A stretch of DNA of 64,000 nucleotides, taken from NCBI GenBank assembly GCA_002398875.1, contig DHCC01000033.1, positions 60,841 to 124,840 of the forward strand, in the 5' to 3' direction. Positions 1 through 8,395 of the stretch are shown piece by piece. The translations under genes were made by a program, and so were the position numbers. The notes under the pieces were generated by a model. That model was not told where the DNA came from. It was given only the letters and a program-made list of their open reading frames with translations, and searched no databases. How positions within the stretch are numbered: position 1 is the stretch's first letter; each line of letters opens with the position of its first letter. This stretch comes from Bacteroidales bacterium UBA4912 (GTDB lineage Bacteria; Bacteroidota; Bacteroidia; Bacteroidales; Dysgonomonadaceae).

Positions 1-59
1 CTCTTATCTTGCCCTTATATCGCTCTTTTAAACCCCATTTTAAAAGGAGAAGATAAGAG
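1..59. terminator. Inverted repeat downstream of the PUL 1 operon, possible terminator
   Basis: A perfect 10-bp arm at 1-10 (CTCTTATCTT) pairs with 50-59, and an inner AT-rich arm (about 23-30 with 41-49) extends the stem with one bulge. It lies about 80 bases past the stop of the last PUL 1 gene on the minus strand, where an operon terminator would be expected. No T-run is visible on the plus side, and the minus side runs off the window, so terminator function is inferred. Confidence 0.45.
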
Positions 60-138
60 TCAAATTATAATAAAGTAAACCTTAAGTACAGCTATTTACT
101 AATGTTATATTTAACCTATCTTCTATTTATTATATTAA

Positions 139-1635
139 TTATTTGACCAGTTCATTAAGATATACTTCAATATTGTCATAAACAGTGCTTAAATGTCGGC
201 CTTCAGAATCATACTTTTCAGGATTAAGTCCTTTGGTGTTCTCCCAATGATCAGGTATACCATCACCATCACTATCCAGTGGTGCAATACCCAGATCTAA
301 TACAGGCCATGCAGTCCATTCGGCAGTGGCATCCAAAGGCTTTAAATCATCCTGACTGTCAATGATTCCCGGTTTGGGGTATGGAGAAATGTTTAAAGGG
401 CTTAATCCCTTGAACTGTGCTTTGCCCGTTTTTACTTCTTCAATTATACGACTGTCAATAGCGTCTCTGCTTTTGCTGCTTCCCGCCCCTTTGAGTACGT
501 TTTCATAAGCTTCTGCAGCGGTGAATGTTATGGCTTTTTCAGTCTGGAATTCAGAATCAGCAATGATGTCATTTAACATAACCCCCGGAGCGTTATCCGT
601 AAAAGTTTTGTGCAGGTGCACTCCTGAAAGATTATTGTTTGTAACAGTGCTGTTCCCTGCCACATAGTTGCCTTTAATGAAAAAATTGCCATAGATTCCC
701 TTTGGCTGATTATTTTTACCATCATCAGTGTATGGTTGAATCAATCGGTTTTGGTTTGCAGAGGCTGGGCCCGGTTTATAGTAGTTATTTACTATATTGT
801 AGCTGCCCCCTTCGGCACCATAAGCATTATTAGCTCCCCAATTGTAGAGCACGTTATTCCGGAAATCCACAAGTTCACGACCTGCCTGGTTTGAATATCT
901 ACTCCCGTTGAACCGTGGATTGCGGCTGTCATGATGCACCAGCAGATTGTAGAGAAAAGATGCATTCACTCCTCCCCATATTCCTCCATAGCCATGGGCT
1001 CCTTTTGCATGAACGGATTGACGCAAACTTTCAGAAATAATGCTCCATTGCAATGTGAAATTTTCATTATCATAAAATGAGGCACACTCATCGGTTGACC
1101 AGCTCATAGAACAGTGATCCACTATGATATTTTTCCTGTTTCTTGCCCATAAAGCATCTTTGTCTGTTGTGGCTTTTTTATCACCCATTCTGAATCTCAT
1201 ATAGCGGATAATAACATTATCTGCTTTGATTTCCATAGGATAGTCAGCCAGGGTTATGCCGCCTCCCGGAGCCGACTGTCCTGCTATTGTGAGATCACCA
1301 TTGTTAATGTTAAGGTCACTGTTCAATCTTATTGTTCCACTAACTTCAAATACAATTATTCGAGATCCTGTCTGATTAATCGCGTAACGGAGTGATCCCG
1401 GGAGACTGTTATCCTCAAGATTAGTCACTTTTATCACCTTTCCACCTCTTCCGCCTGTTGCATTTCTTCCGCCCCCGTATGCCCCGGGGAATGCAAAAGC
1501 TGCTTCTGAAACCGGTGTGGGATATTTATGACCGGTTGGTGTATCAGGTTCTGGCAAATCTTCCTCACCTTTACAAGAAGCAATAGTTGTGAGTAATAGT
1601 AATAGTACAAGGTGTCTTAAAAGTTTAAGCGACAT
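139..1635 (-). CDS. Pectate lyase, PL1-type lipoprotein
   Basis: Cleaves de-esterified homogalacturonan by calcium-dependent beta-elimination, giving 4,5-unsaturated oligogalacturonides. The 498-residue product starts with a lipoprotein signal (lipobox IASC, Cys21), so it is probably surface or periplasmic. The parallel beta-helix follows from about residue 48. It carries GGRGGKV, the acidic metal-site region VDHCSMSWSTDE (172-183) and the basic catalytic stretch SRNPRF (Arg238/Arg241), as in PL1 enzymes. The tail holds a calcium-type DSDGDGIPD motif, as in thrombospondin-3-like repeats. It is the last gene of the PUL 1 operon, 16 bp after the oxidoreductase gene. It closely resembles the N-terminal half of the product of 3034-5385, so the two are paralogs. 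The exact PL1 subfamily cannot be fixed by eye. Confidence 0.9.
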   Translation of the reverse strand: MSLKLLRHLVLLLLLTTIASCKGEEDLPEPDTPTGHKYPTPVSEAAFAFPGAYGGGRNATGGRGGKVIKVTNLEDNSLPGSLRYAINQTGSRIIVFEVSGTIRLNSDLNINNGDLTIAGQSAPGGGITLADYPMEIKADNVIIRYMRFRMGDKKATTDKDALWARNRKNIIVDHCSMSWSTDECASFYDNENFTLQWSIISESLRQSVHAKGAHGYGGIWGGVNASFLYNLLVHHDSRNPRFNGSRYSNQAGRELVDFRNNVLYNWGANNAYGAEGGSYNIVNNYYKPGPASANQNRLIQPYTDDGKNNQPKGIYGNFFIKGNYVAGNSTVTNNNLSGVHLHKTFTDNAPGVMLNDIIADSEFQTEKAITFTAAEAYENVLKGAGSSKSRDAIDSRIIEEVKTGKAQFKGLSPLNISPYPKPGIIDSQDDLKPLDATAEWTAWPVLDLGIAPLDSDGDGIPDHWENTKGLNPEKYDSEGRHLSTVYDNIEVYLNELVK

Positions 1636-1651
1636 TGCAAAAATTAAATGT

Positions 1652-3022
1652 TTATATTTTTTTCTCTTGAGGTATGATAGATGTTAGTCCTTTTATCATT
1701 ACCTGTTCTTTGGAAGCGATACTTTTTCTGGCTGCAATCCCTATCAGGCATGCAAGTGCTCCATCTCTTACGCCGGCCGACTGTTTTAAAGGATCGGGAA
1801 TATTTGGAAGAAATACCTGGTCTTTAAGAAGCCTGTCTCCGCCACCGTGACCGCTACCCTGAGGTATCTGGATATACTCTCTTCTGCCGAAATTTTTAGC
1901 GATAACAATCTCATCATAGTTTGCGTCAGTTGTAGGATTAGATTCCTGAATCCATGCATCCATCCTTCCTTTAGTGCCGTTAAATGCAATTCTGTATCCT
2001 TCATACGGAGAGTAAGTTGTTAATGAGTAAGATACCTGAACTCCATTCATGTATTTTATGGTGGCAGCCATTTTGTCGTATATATTTACATCATTTCTGA
2101 ATACACATCCATCACGATGATATCCATCAAATTTTTCGTTATCAACATATAATCTCTTTAGTCTTTGGTCTCTGGTGATATCCCAATAAAAATCACACTC
2201 TTTAGTATGAGGGCAATTTCTGCAATTATCAGCTCTGAAAGGTCCGTTTTTTCCATAAAACTCCAGATCTCCTGCAGCATATACACTTTCAGGGTCACTC
2301 TCTATCCACCAGTTGAGCAGGTCGAAATGGTGGCTTGCTTTATGAAGCCATAGTGAGCCCCCTTTTTCCACAAGTCTGTGCCATCTCCTGAAATAATCGG
2401 CACCATGCGAGGTGTCAAGATACCAATGAAAATCAACAGATGTAATATCACCTATTTCACCGGAGCGTAAAATCTCCCACATTTTTGCACGATGAGGAGA
2501 ATAACGATAATTGAAGGTGACCCTGCACTCCTTGCCTGTTCTCTTTTCAGCATCTATAATGGTCTGGATTTTTTTCTCATCAATTGCCATAGGTTTTTCA
2601 CAAACTATATTGGCTCCCATCTCCATACCTTTTTCCACAAAGTAGTCGTGAGTATCATCATCGGTCGTTATTATGAGTGTTTCCGGTTTTGCCTCACGCA
2701 TCATCTTATCAAAATCAGTGTAGGTAGGACAATTAGCTCCGATCATCTCACTTCCAACTTCCAGCCTCCCCGGGTTATGGTCGCAAAGTCCTACAAACTC
2801 TACATATTCCGGATATTCCTTTACCAAACTGCTTCCCCACATTCCGGTTCCTCTGTTGCCAAGCCCAATTAATGCTATTTTTGTTTTCTTACTGTTTAGC
2901 TTTATGCCTGTGGCATTAGCAGCGAAGATTTGCGACTTAGGATCAATCATCGTTGTTCCGGCAATAGCTCCTGATACTGCCAGAAATTTTCTTCTTGAAA
3001 TAGAATTTTTGTTGTTATTCAT
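1652..3022 (-). CDS. Gfo/Idh/MocA-family oxidoreductase with Tat-type signal
   Basis: NAD(P)-dependent sugar oxidoreductase family. The N-terminus has a twin-arginine-type leader (SRRKFLAVSGA), which suggests export with bound cofactor, as in other Bacteroidetes relatives. A Rossmann fingerprint GLGNRGTG lies near residue 53, and the family hallmark CEKPMA follows the nucleotide-binding half. A cysteine-rich insert (CRNCPHTKEC, around residue 268) might bind metal; this is inference. It sits between two pectate lyase genes (gaps 16 and 11 bp), so it is co-transcribed with pectin enzymes. Exported family members have been reported to oxidise glycosides at C3 ahead of DUF1080 enzymes. The real substrate here is unknown. 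Confidence 0.82.
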   Translation of the reverse strand: MNNNKNSISRRKFLAVSGAIAGTTMIDPKSQIFAANATGIKLNSKKTKIALIGLGNRGTGMWGSSLVKEYPEYVEFVGLCDHNPGRLEVGSEMIGANCPTYTDFDKMMREAKPETLIITTDDDTHDYFVEKGMEMGANIVCEKPMAIDEKKIQTIIDAEKRTGKECRVTFNYRYSPHRAKMWEILRSGEIGDITSVDFHWYLDTSHGADYFRRWHRLVEKGGSLWLHKASHHFDLLNWWIESDPESVYAAGDLEFYGKNGPFRADNCRNCPHTKECDFYWDITRDQRLKRLYVDNEKFDGYHRDGCVFRNDVNIYDKMAATIKYMNGVQVSYSLTTYSPYEGYRIAFNGTKGRMDAWIQESNPTTDANYDEIVIAKNFGRREYIQIPQGSGHGGGDRLLKDQVFLPNIPDPLKQSAGVRDGALACLIGIAARKSIASKEQVMIKGLTSIIPQEKKI

Positions 3023-3033
3023 TTGATTAATAT

Positions 3034-5385
3034 CTAAAGGTGTTTACTTATGTTTTCATAAAAACTATCCATCGTATTTTGTAAAGTTACATCCTTTGCT
3101 TCCTCTTCAGTGAGTTGTTTACTCCAGTCAATCCTTTTTGAATCGTTGGCGCCATCTCCTCTATTGTTATATTCAGAATATCTTGCTGTTTTTTCATTTT
3201 CTGAATTATTCCAATTGTGCCAACCCGCAGGATTAATTTCTTTGGGCAAGTCACAATTCATAAAGAGAGTCATTGCGAAAGGGCGCCATGGGCGTCCAAG
3301 GTAAACAGATGTTACTTCTTTAGTTGTAGTTATTTTGCAGAGGTTAAATATATATCCGAATTCAACCTCTTTTGGTGTACTTGCTGCAGTGATGTATGAG
3401 TTCTTCTTGCAAAGGATATTGCACTCTTGAAACCATGCAGTGGATGGGCCGAATATAAAATCTGTTGTACCTTCAATATAACAATTCATAAAAAACAGCC
3501 TTGCACTTTCGCCACCTGTATAAAGTGTATCCTGGTTACCCAGTAACCTGCAGTTTTTCAGGATAATTTTATCTCCTTCTGTATGTAATGCTACTGCTTG
3601 AGCTACCATTGGAGCATTGTTCTCTATGGTGATATTTTCAAGAGTGATGTCATCTCCTCTTATCTGCATAGTATAGGTCATAAAAGTACCCATATTATTT
3701 ATAAGTGCATGATCGTTGTTTGAAATAATTGTCTTTTCCACATTTTCTCCCACGATACTTAAATCTTGTACGTAATCAGGAATGATGATTTTCTCGTAGT
3801 ATATTCCTTCCCTTACAAATATAATGTTTGTAAAATCCGGATCAAAAGCCCTGATTGAATTCACAGCCTCCTGAATCGACTTAAAGTCTCCCTTACCGCT
3901 TTTATCTACTACGATTCTCTTGATTGTTTTTGAATTAGCGTCTGTATTGTTATTTGCAGGAGTAACCAGTTTGGTTTGAGGAATAAGATGATTGACCAGG
4001 CTATTAAGATAAACTTCCAAGTAAGTATATCCCTCATCATTAATCTCATTGGCTTTTTTTCCGGGGAAGTTTTCTTCGATCCATCCATCAGGAATCCCGT
4101 CTTCATCGGAATCTTTGTATTCGTTATATGTTTTGTACTCCGACCAGCTGCCCACATCTTCCTGACTATCAATTAGTCCATCCGTACTGCCTGAAGAACC
4201 CATAAATGTATAAGAACCACTCTTTACATCAGCTACGTAGCGTTTGTCATGGATATCTCTTACGAGAGAACAGCCGCTATAGGAAAGTACTTTTTCATAA
4301 GCTTCCTCAGCAGTTTCAGTTGTGACCGGAAGCATAGAAAATTCTTCATTCGACAGAATATCTTTCAACGTAACTCCGGGAGCAAATTCATCAAATGTAT
4401 CTCCCATTTTTATACCTAACCTGTTTTCATTTGTTACAGTCTGGTCTCCATAGAGGTAATTACCCTTAACATAAAAATGACCAAAGATACCTGCCGCCTG
4501 ATTATTTTCTCCGTTGTCTGCATCAGGATTAAAGATACGTTTACTTGACGAGCTTCCAGAAGCAGGACCGGGTTTAAAATAGTTGTTGACTATATTGTAT
4601 CTCCCACCTTCAGCAGCATATATATTGTTTGAACCCCAATTGTAAATAACATTATTTCTGAAATCAACTTTTTCCAGATCAGGTCTGTTAGAGTAACGAC
4701 TGCCACAAAAACGCGGATTTCTGCTGTCATTATGAGCAAGCAGATTATGGTGGAAGCTAGCTTCTTGTCCGCCCCATATTCCGCCATAACCGTGTTTACC
4801 TTTTGGATGAACAGAGTTTCTCAGACTCTCAGCAAGAATACACCACTGCATAGTGAAGTTTTTGTTATCGTAAAAAGATGAAAGCTCATCAATCCCCCAG
4901 CTAATACTGCAATGGTCTATAATTATATTTTCGTTTCTGTATCCCGAGAAAGCATCTATGGCTTGTTTACTCCTGTCTCCCAGGCGGAAGCGCATGAAGC
5001 GAATAATTACGTTGTCGGCACTTATAATGGTCTCATAATCACTTATACAAATCCCGTCTCCTGGAGCAGAATGACCGGCTATTGTCAGATCTCCGTTGTT
5101 GATTTTCAAAGGACTTTTCAATCGTATTTGTCCTGAAACCTTAAACAAGATTGTCCGTTTCCCTTTCTGATTAACAGCCCAACGCAAAGTACCCTGTTGC
5201 TCATTATCATCAAGAGAAGTTACATATAATACTTTACCACCTCTGCCTCCTGTGGTATACATACCTGCACCTTCTGCTCCCGGGAAGGCCGGTGTTTGTG
5301 ATATCAGAGAACTACCTGCATAAGCATGTGTAACCGCAAACAGCAGTGCAATAGTTATATATGAAATAATTTTTAAAATTCTCAT
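3034..5385 (-). CDS. Bifunctional pectate lyase (PL1) / pectin methylesterase (CE8)
   Basis: A 783-residue secreted fusion. A signal peptide (about 1-23) is followed by a PL1 beta-helix (about 32-465), with the GGRGGKV start, HGYGGIWGG (199-206), SRNPRF (221-226) and a calcium-type DSDEDGIPD motif (425-433). After a linker of about 20 residues comes a complete CE8 domain (about 488-780). It has QAVAL (596-600), NQDTLY with catalytic Asp619, TDFIFG with Asp642 and LGRPW with Arg698, the four classical pectinesterase motifs. The esterase would remove methyl groups and expose galacturonate to the lyase on the same chain. No lipobox is seen, unlike the neighbouring enzymes. Spacing is 11 bp to the oxidoreductase and 22 bp to the GH105 gene. 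Confidence 0.93.
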   Translation of the reverse strand: MRILKIISYITIALLFAVTHAYAGSSLISQTPAFPGAEGAGMYTTGGRGGKVLYVTSLDDNEQQGTLRWAVNQKGKRTILFKVSGQIRLKSPLKINNGDLTIAGHSAPGDGICISDYETIISADNVIIRFMRFRLGDRSKQAIDAFSGYRNENIIIDHCSISWGIDELSSFYDNKNFTMQWCILAESLRNSVHPKGKHGYGGIWGGQEASFHHNLLAHNDSRNPRFCGSRYSNRPDLEKVDFRNNVIYNWGSNNIYAAEGGRYNIVNNYFKPGPASGSSSSKRIFNPDADNGENNQAAGIFGHFYVKGNYLYGDQTVTNENRLGIKMGDTFDEFAPGVTLKDILSNEEFSMLPVTTETAEEAYEKVLSYSGCSLVRDIHDKRYVADVKSGSYTFMGSSGSTDGLIDSQEDVGSWSEYKTYNEYKDSDEDGIPDGWIEENFPGKKANEINDEGYTYLEVYLNSLVNHLIPQTKLVTPANNNTDANSKTIKRIVVDKSGKGDFKSIQEAVNSIRAFDPDFTNIIFVREGIYYEKIIIPDYVQDLSIVGENVEKTIISNNDHALINNMGTFMTYTMQIRGDDITLENITIENNAPMVAQAVALHTEGDKIILKNCRLLGNQDTLYTGGESARLFFMNCYIEGTTDFIFGPSTAWFQECNILCKKNSYITAASTPKEVEFGYIFNLCKITTTKEVTSVYLGRPWRPFAMTLFMNCDLPKEINPAGWHNWNNSENEKTARYSEYNNRGDGANDSKRIDWSKQLTEEEAKDVTLQNTMDSFYENISKHL

Positions 5386-5407
5386 GGGGTAAAGTTTATA
5401 TTTTCAC

Positions 5408-6601
5408 CTACTTATCCAATAATATACTTGTCATAATAAATGGACCTACTGCTTTTGGATCATCGTCTCTTACAGGTTCTGAAACATAATATTCGAAGCT
5501 GCCGTCGCGATAATTCTTCTCACCACCTAAACCTGCTACTGAGCAAACATTTGTAACGGAGATTGTTCCATCGCTGTTTTCCCGGATGAATTGATTCACA
5601 AATTGTGAATATGCTGACTCTCCTTTTTCTAAATACTCATCAGGGAGATATCCTTTCTGAGCTCCTTTTACCCAAGTGTATATAAACATTATTGAACCGG
5701 ATGATTCAAGGTAATTTTTTTCTTTATCGGGAAGATTTGTCACCTGATACCACATACCTGTTTCAGGATCACGATAATTTTCTATAGATGCAGAGATTTT
5801 ATTCAAGATACCTAAAATTTCTCCTCGTTCAGGATGACTTAAAGGCATAAAATCCAATACATCAACCAAGGCCATCATGTACCATCCTATACTTCTTGAC
5901 CAGAAGTTGGGAGATTTGCCGGTTATGGGGTCTGCCCAACGTTGTTCACGGCTTTCGTCCCATCCGTGATACAATAGACCTGTTTTTTCATCAATTAAAT
6001 CTTCGTATGCTGTTGTTAGCTGCAGAGCTACTTCATCAAAAAGGTCAGGTTCATTAAACGTTTTGCCATATTCTGCCAGAAAAGGGCAAGCCATATAGAG
6101 ACCATCAAGCCACACCTGGTGTGGGTAAATCTTTTTGTGCCAAAATCCACCGTTTGAAATCCGCGGGTGCGTTTCCATTTGGCTTTTTAGCAGCTGAATG
6201 GCCTTTAAATACTTAGGATTCTCTGTTTTTTGATAGATAGGAAACAATATTTTTCCAGGGTTGATATGGTCAATATTGTACCGTTCCAAATCATAAGTCT
6301 TAATTGAGCCATCTTCATTAACCATTGTATCAGCATAGCTTACTGCATAATCGAAATATTTATTGTTACCGGTTTTCTCAGCCACCTGAATAAACGCTTG
6401 CATTTCAAGTCCGTGTGTATAGTTCCACTTGATTTTGTCCATGAAATCCACCATCCAGCTTTCGGGGTTTCTCTTCATTTCTGAATCAGCCATCCTTATG
6501 AAATATGAATCTGCATCCGTATCTGTTTCAGCCTGTTTATTCCCTGTGCATTGTATCAGAAAAGGAATAGCGAGTAAAAGGATTATACTTATTTTCTTCA
6601 T
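5408..6601 (-). CDS. GH105 unsaturated rhamnogalacturonyl/galacturonyl hydrolase
   Basis: Removes the 4,5-unsaturated uronic acid left at the non-reducing end by pectate or rhamnogalacturonan lyases. The 397-residue product has a lipobox ending at Cys18. It shows the (alpha/alpha)6-barrel signature of the YteR/GH105 family, HQVWLDGLYM (161-170), with the catalytic Asp at 166. WSRSIGWYMMAL later in the chain is also typical. It works directly downstream of the two lyases encoded in the same operon. GH88 is the nearest alternative, but the HxVWLDGLYM context favours GH105. Gaps to the neighbours are about 20 bp on both sides. Confidence 0.9.
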   Translation of the reverse strand: MKKISIILLLAIPFLIQCTGNKQAETDTDADSYFIRMADSEMKRNPESWMVDFMDKIKWNYTHGLEMQAFIQVAEKTGNNKYFDYAVSYADTMVNEDGSIKTYDLERYNIDHINPGKILFPIYQKTENPKYLKAIQLLKSQMETHPRISNGGFWHKKIYPHQVWLDGLYMACPFLAEYGKTFNEPDLFDEVALQLTTAYEDLIDEKTGLLYHGWDESREQRWADPITGKSPNFWSRSIGWYMMALVDVLDFMPLSHPERGEILGILNKISASIENYRDPETGMWYQVTNLPDKEKNYLESSGSIMFIYTWVKGAQKGYLPDEYLEKGESAYSQFVNQFIRENSDGTISVTNVCSVAGLGGEKNYRDGSFEYYVSEPVRDDDPKAVGPFIMTSILLDK

Positions 6602-6621
6602 GTTGAAGGTAAATTTACAAA

Positions 6622-8298
6622 TTAATTAAATTCAATTGCATCTTTATTTACATCTGATGCTAAATCCACCTCTCCTTCAGGTAATCCAGAAAGCTGTAGT
6701 TCAGAAGTGTTTGCACCTGTTATCTTTGCAGCCTTAGAGTCTTTTGCCACCAAATAATTAAGACCTTCAGCTTCAAAATTCTTTACATTGTTGAATAGAT
6801 ATGCAGGTCCTTCATCTGGTATTATCGTTACATTTTTAAGATTGATATCTCTAGATTCAGAAAATTCTGCGCCATAACGTGCAGTGATAAATGCGTTCTC
6901 CAGATTGATATTTTCTATATTCATTTCCGGAAGACCGTTAAATAACATTGCACGTCGTGCATTTCTAGAGACCAGATTCTTTACATAGATATTTTTGAAA
7001 ACCGGTGTCTCATCTGTAACCGGAAACTCATGTTCATCTATTGGAGTAGTATCGCCATCAGCAAGAGCCTCCGATGCAGATTTCCCTCCGTAAAACAGGT
7101 CGAACAGGAATGATTCTGTGGCGATATTAAACATATATATATCAGAGATGAAAATGTTTTCTACTACACCACCTCGTCCGCGATTACTCTTGAAGCGTAA
7201 TCCCACATCTGTTCCCAGGAACTGACAGTTTTTTACAGAAATATTCTTTACTCCACCCGACATTTCACTGCCGACAACAAAACCTCCGTGACCTTGGAAA
7301 ACTTTACAGTTTTCTACAATAACATTCTCTGTAGGTCTTCCACGTAGTCGGCCTTCTTCATCTTTTCCTGATTTAATGCATATACCATCGTCACCCACAT
7401 CAAAAAGGGAGTTGACAATGATACTGTTCACGCAAGATTCAAGATCCAGTCCGTCTCCGTTTTGCGAGTAGCCGGGATTTCTTATAAAAACACCGTCTAG
7501 GATAACGTTTTCACACATTAATGGATGAATATTCCAGGCAGGAGAATTTTCAAAGAGAACACCCTCCAGTAAAAGGTTTTTGCACTCGATAAAGCTAACC
7601 ATCACAGGGCGAAGGAAATCCTTAATCTCAAGCCATTCTTCCTCAGACAGATCTTGACGCGGAACATTCATATCGCTCATTTCAAATCCTTTAAGAGATC
7701 CTTCAGAGGGGAACCAGTAATTATCTCCTCTTACTACACCACCGGAGGAAACAACACTTTTCCAATGACTTTCAGTGACTTTCTCTTTTTTTAAAGGTCG
7801 CCATGCTTCTCCAGATCCATTGATGGAACCTTCTCCTGTAATTGCAATATTTTCCAGATTACGTCCTGATATAGGAGATTGACAGCGTCTGGTTTCCAGT
7901 CCTTCGAATATTGTTTCAACCAAAGGATAGAGGTCTTTGTCAGGTGAAAATAGTATCAACGCTCCTTTCTCGAGATACATATTAATATTAGATTCAAAAA
8001 CAATAGGTCCTGTAAACCATATTCCTTTAGGCACAATCAGAGTTCCTCCTCCTTTCTTTGACAAATCCTGCATAGCATCTGCGAATGCACTTGTATTCAA
8101 TGTAATACCATCAGGATTTCCTCCATAATCCAGCAGATTTACATGCCTGTCAGGAAAAGTTGGTCTTTGAACGTATGGCATATTAAATTGCAGATCTACG
8201 TATAAATACTCATATTTATATTTGGAGTTAACCGCTTCTTTATTATTACATGACAAGATTATGAAAGTGGAAAGCAGTAGGAACAAATATTTTTTCAT
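6622..8298 (-). CDS. GH28 polygalacturonase, lipoprotein
   Basis: Hydrolyses alpha-1,4-galacturonan or rhamnogalacturonan. A lipobox (LSC, Cys17) is followed by a right-handed beta-helix of normal GH28 length (558 residues). All GH28 catalytic motifs are present: NGDGLD (280-285), GDDG with the Asp303-Asp304 pair, GHGG with His337, and RFK (Arg368, Lys370). The last is the family RIK motif with Phe in the middle. It is the first enzyme gene after the intercistronic hairpin at 8339-8381, so its expression may differ from the SusCD block upstream. Endo or exo action cannot be decided from the sequence. Confidence 0.92.
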   Translation of the reverse strand: MKKYLFLLLSTFIILSCNNKEAVNSKYKYEYLYVDLQFNMPYVQRPTFPDRHVNLLDYGGNPDGITLNTSAFADAMQDLSKKGGGTLIVPKGIWFTGPIVFESNINMYLEKGALILFSPDKDLYPLVETIFEGLETRRCQSPISGRNLENIAITGEGSINGSGEAWRPLKKEKVTESHWKSVVSSGGVVRGDNYWFPSEGSLKGFEMSDMNVPRQDLSEEEWLEIKDFLRPVMVSFIECKNLLLEGVLFENSPAWNIHPLMCENVILDGVFIRNPGYSQNGDGLDLESCVNSIIVNSLFDVGDDGICIKSGKDEEGRLRGRPTENVIVENCKVFQGHGGFVVGSEMSGGVKNISVKNCQFLGTDVGLRFKSNRGRGGVVENIFISDIYMFNIATESFLFDLFYGGKSASEALADGDTTPIDEHEFPVTDETPVFKNIYVKNLVSRNARRAMLFNGLPEMNIENINLENAFITARYGAEFSESRDINLKNVTIIPDEGPAYLFNNVKNFEAEGLNYLVAKDSKAAKITGANTSELQLSGLPEGEVDLASDVNKDAIEFN

Positions 8299-8338
8299 TA
8301 TAATAATTTAAAATTGTTAGTTAATTTGTAAGAAATAA

Positions 8339-8381
8339 TCCGTTTAAATTCGTGCTAATAAATAGCACGTATTTAAACGGA
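8339..8381. other. Large intercistronic hairpin between the SusCD-lipoprotein block and the enzyme genes of PUL 1
   Basis: Arms at 8339-8357 and 8363-8381 form a 19-bp stem with a single T/T mismatch (8350/8370) and a 5-base loop (ATAAA). It fills most of the 97-bp gap after the lipoprotein gene (stop at 8396) and before GH28 (start 8298). The minus-strand continuation is only mildly T-rich, so a leaky terminator or an mRNA stability/processing element is more likely than a full stop. Confidence 0.7.
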
Positions 8382-8395
8382 ATAGAATCTTATAA

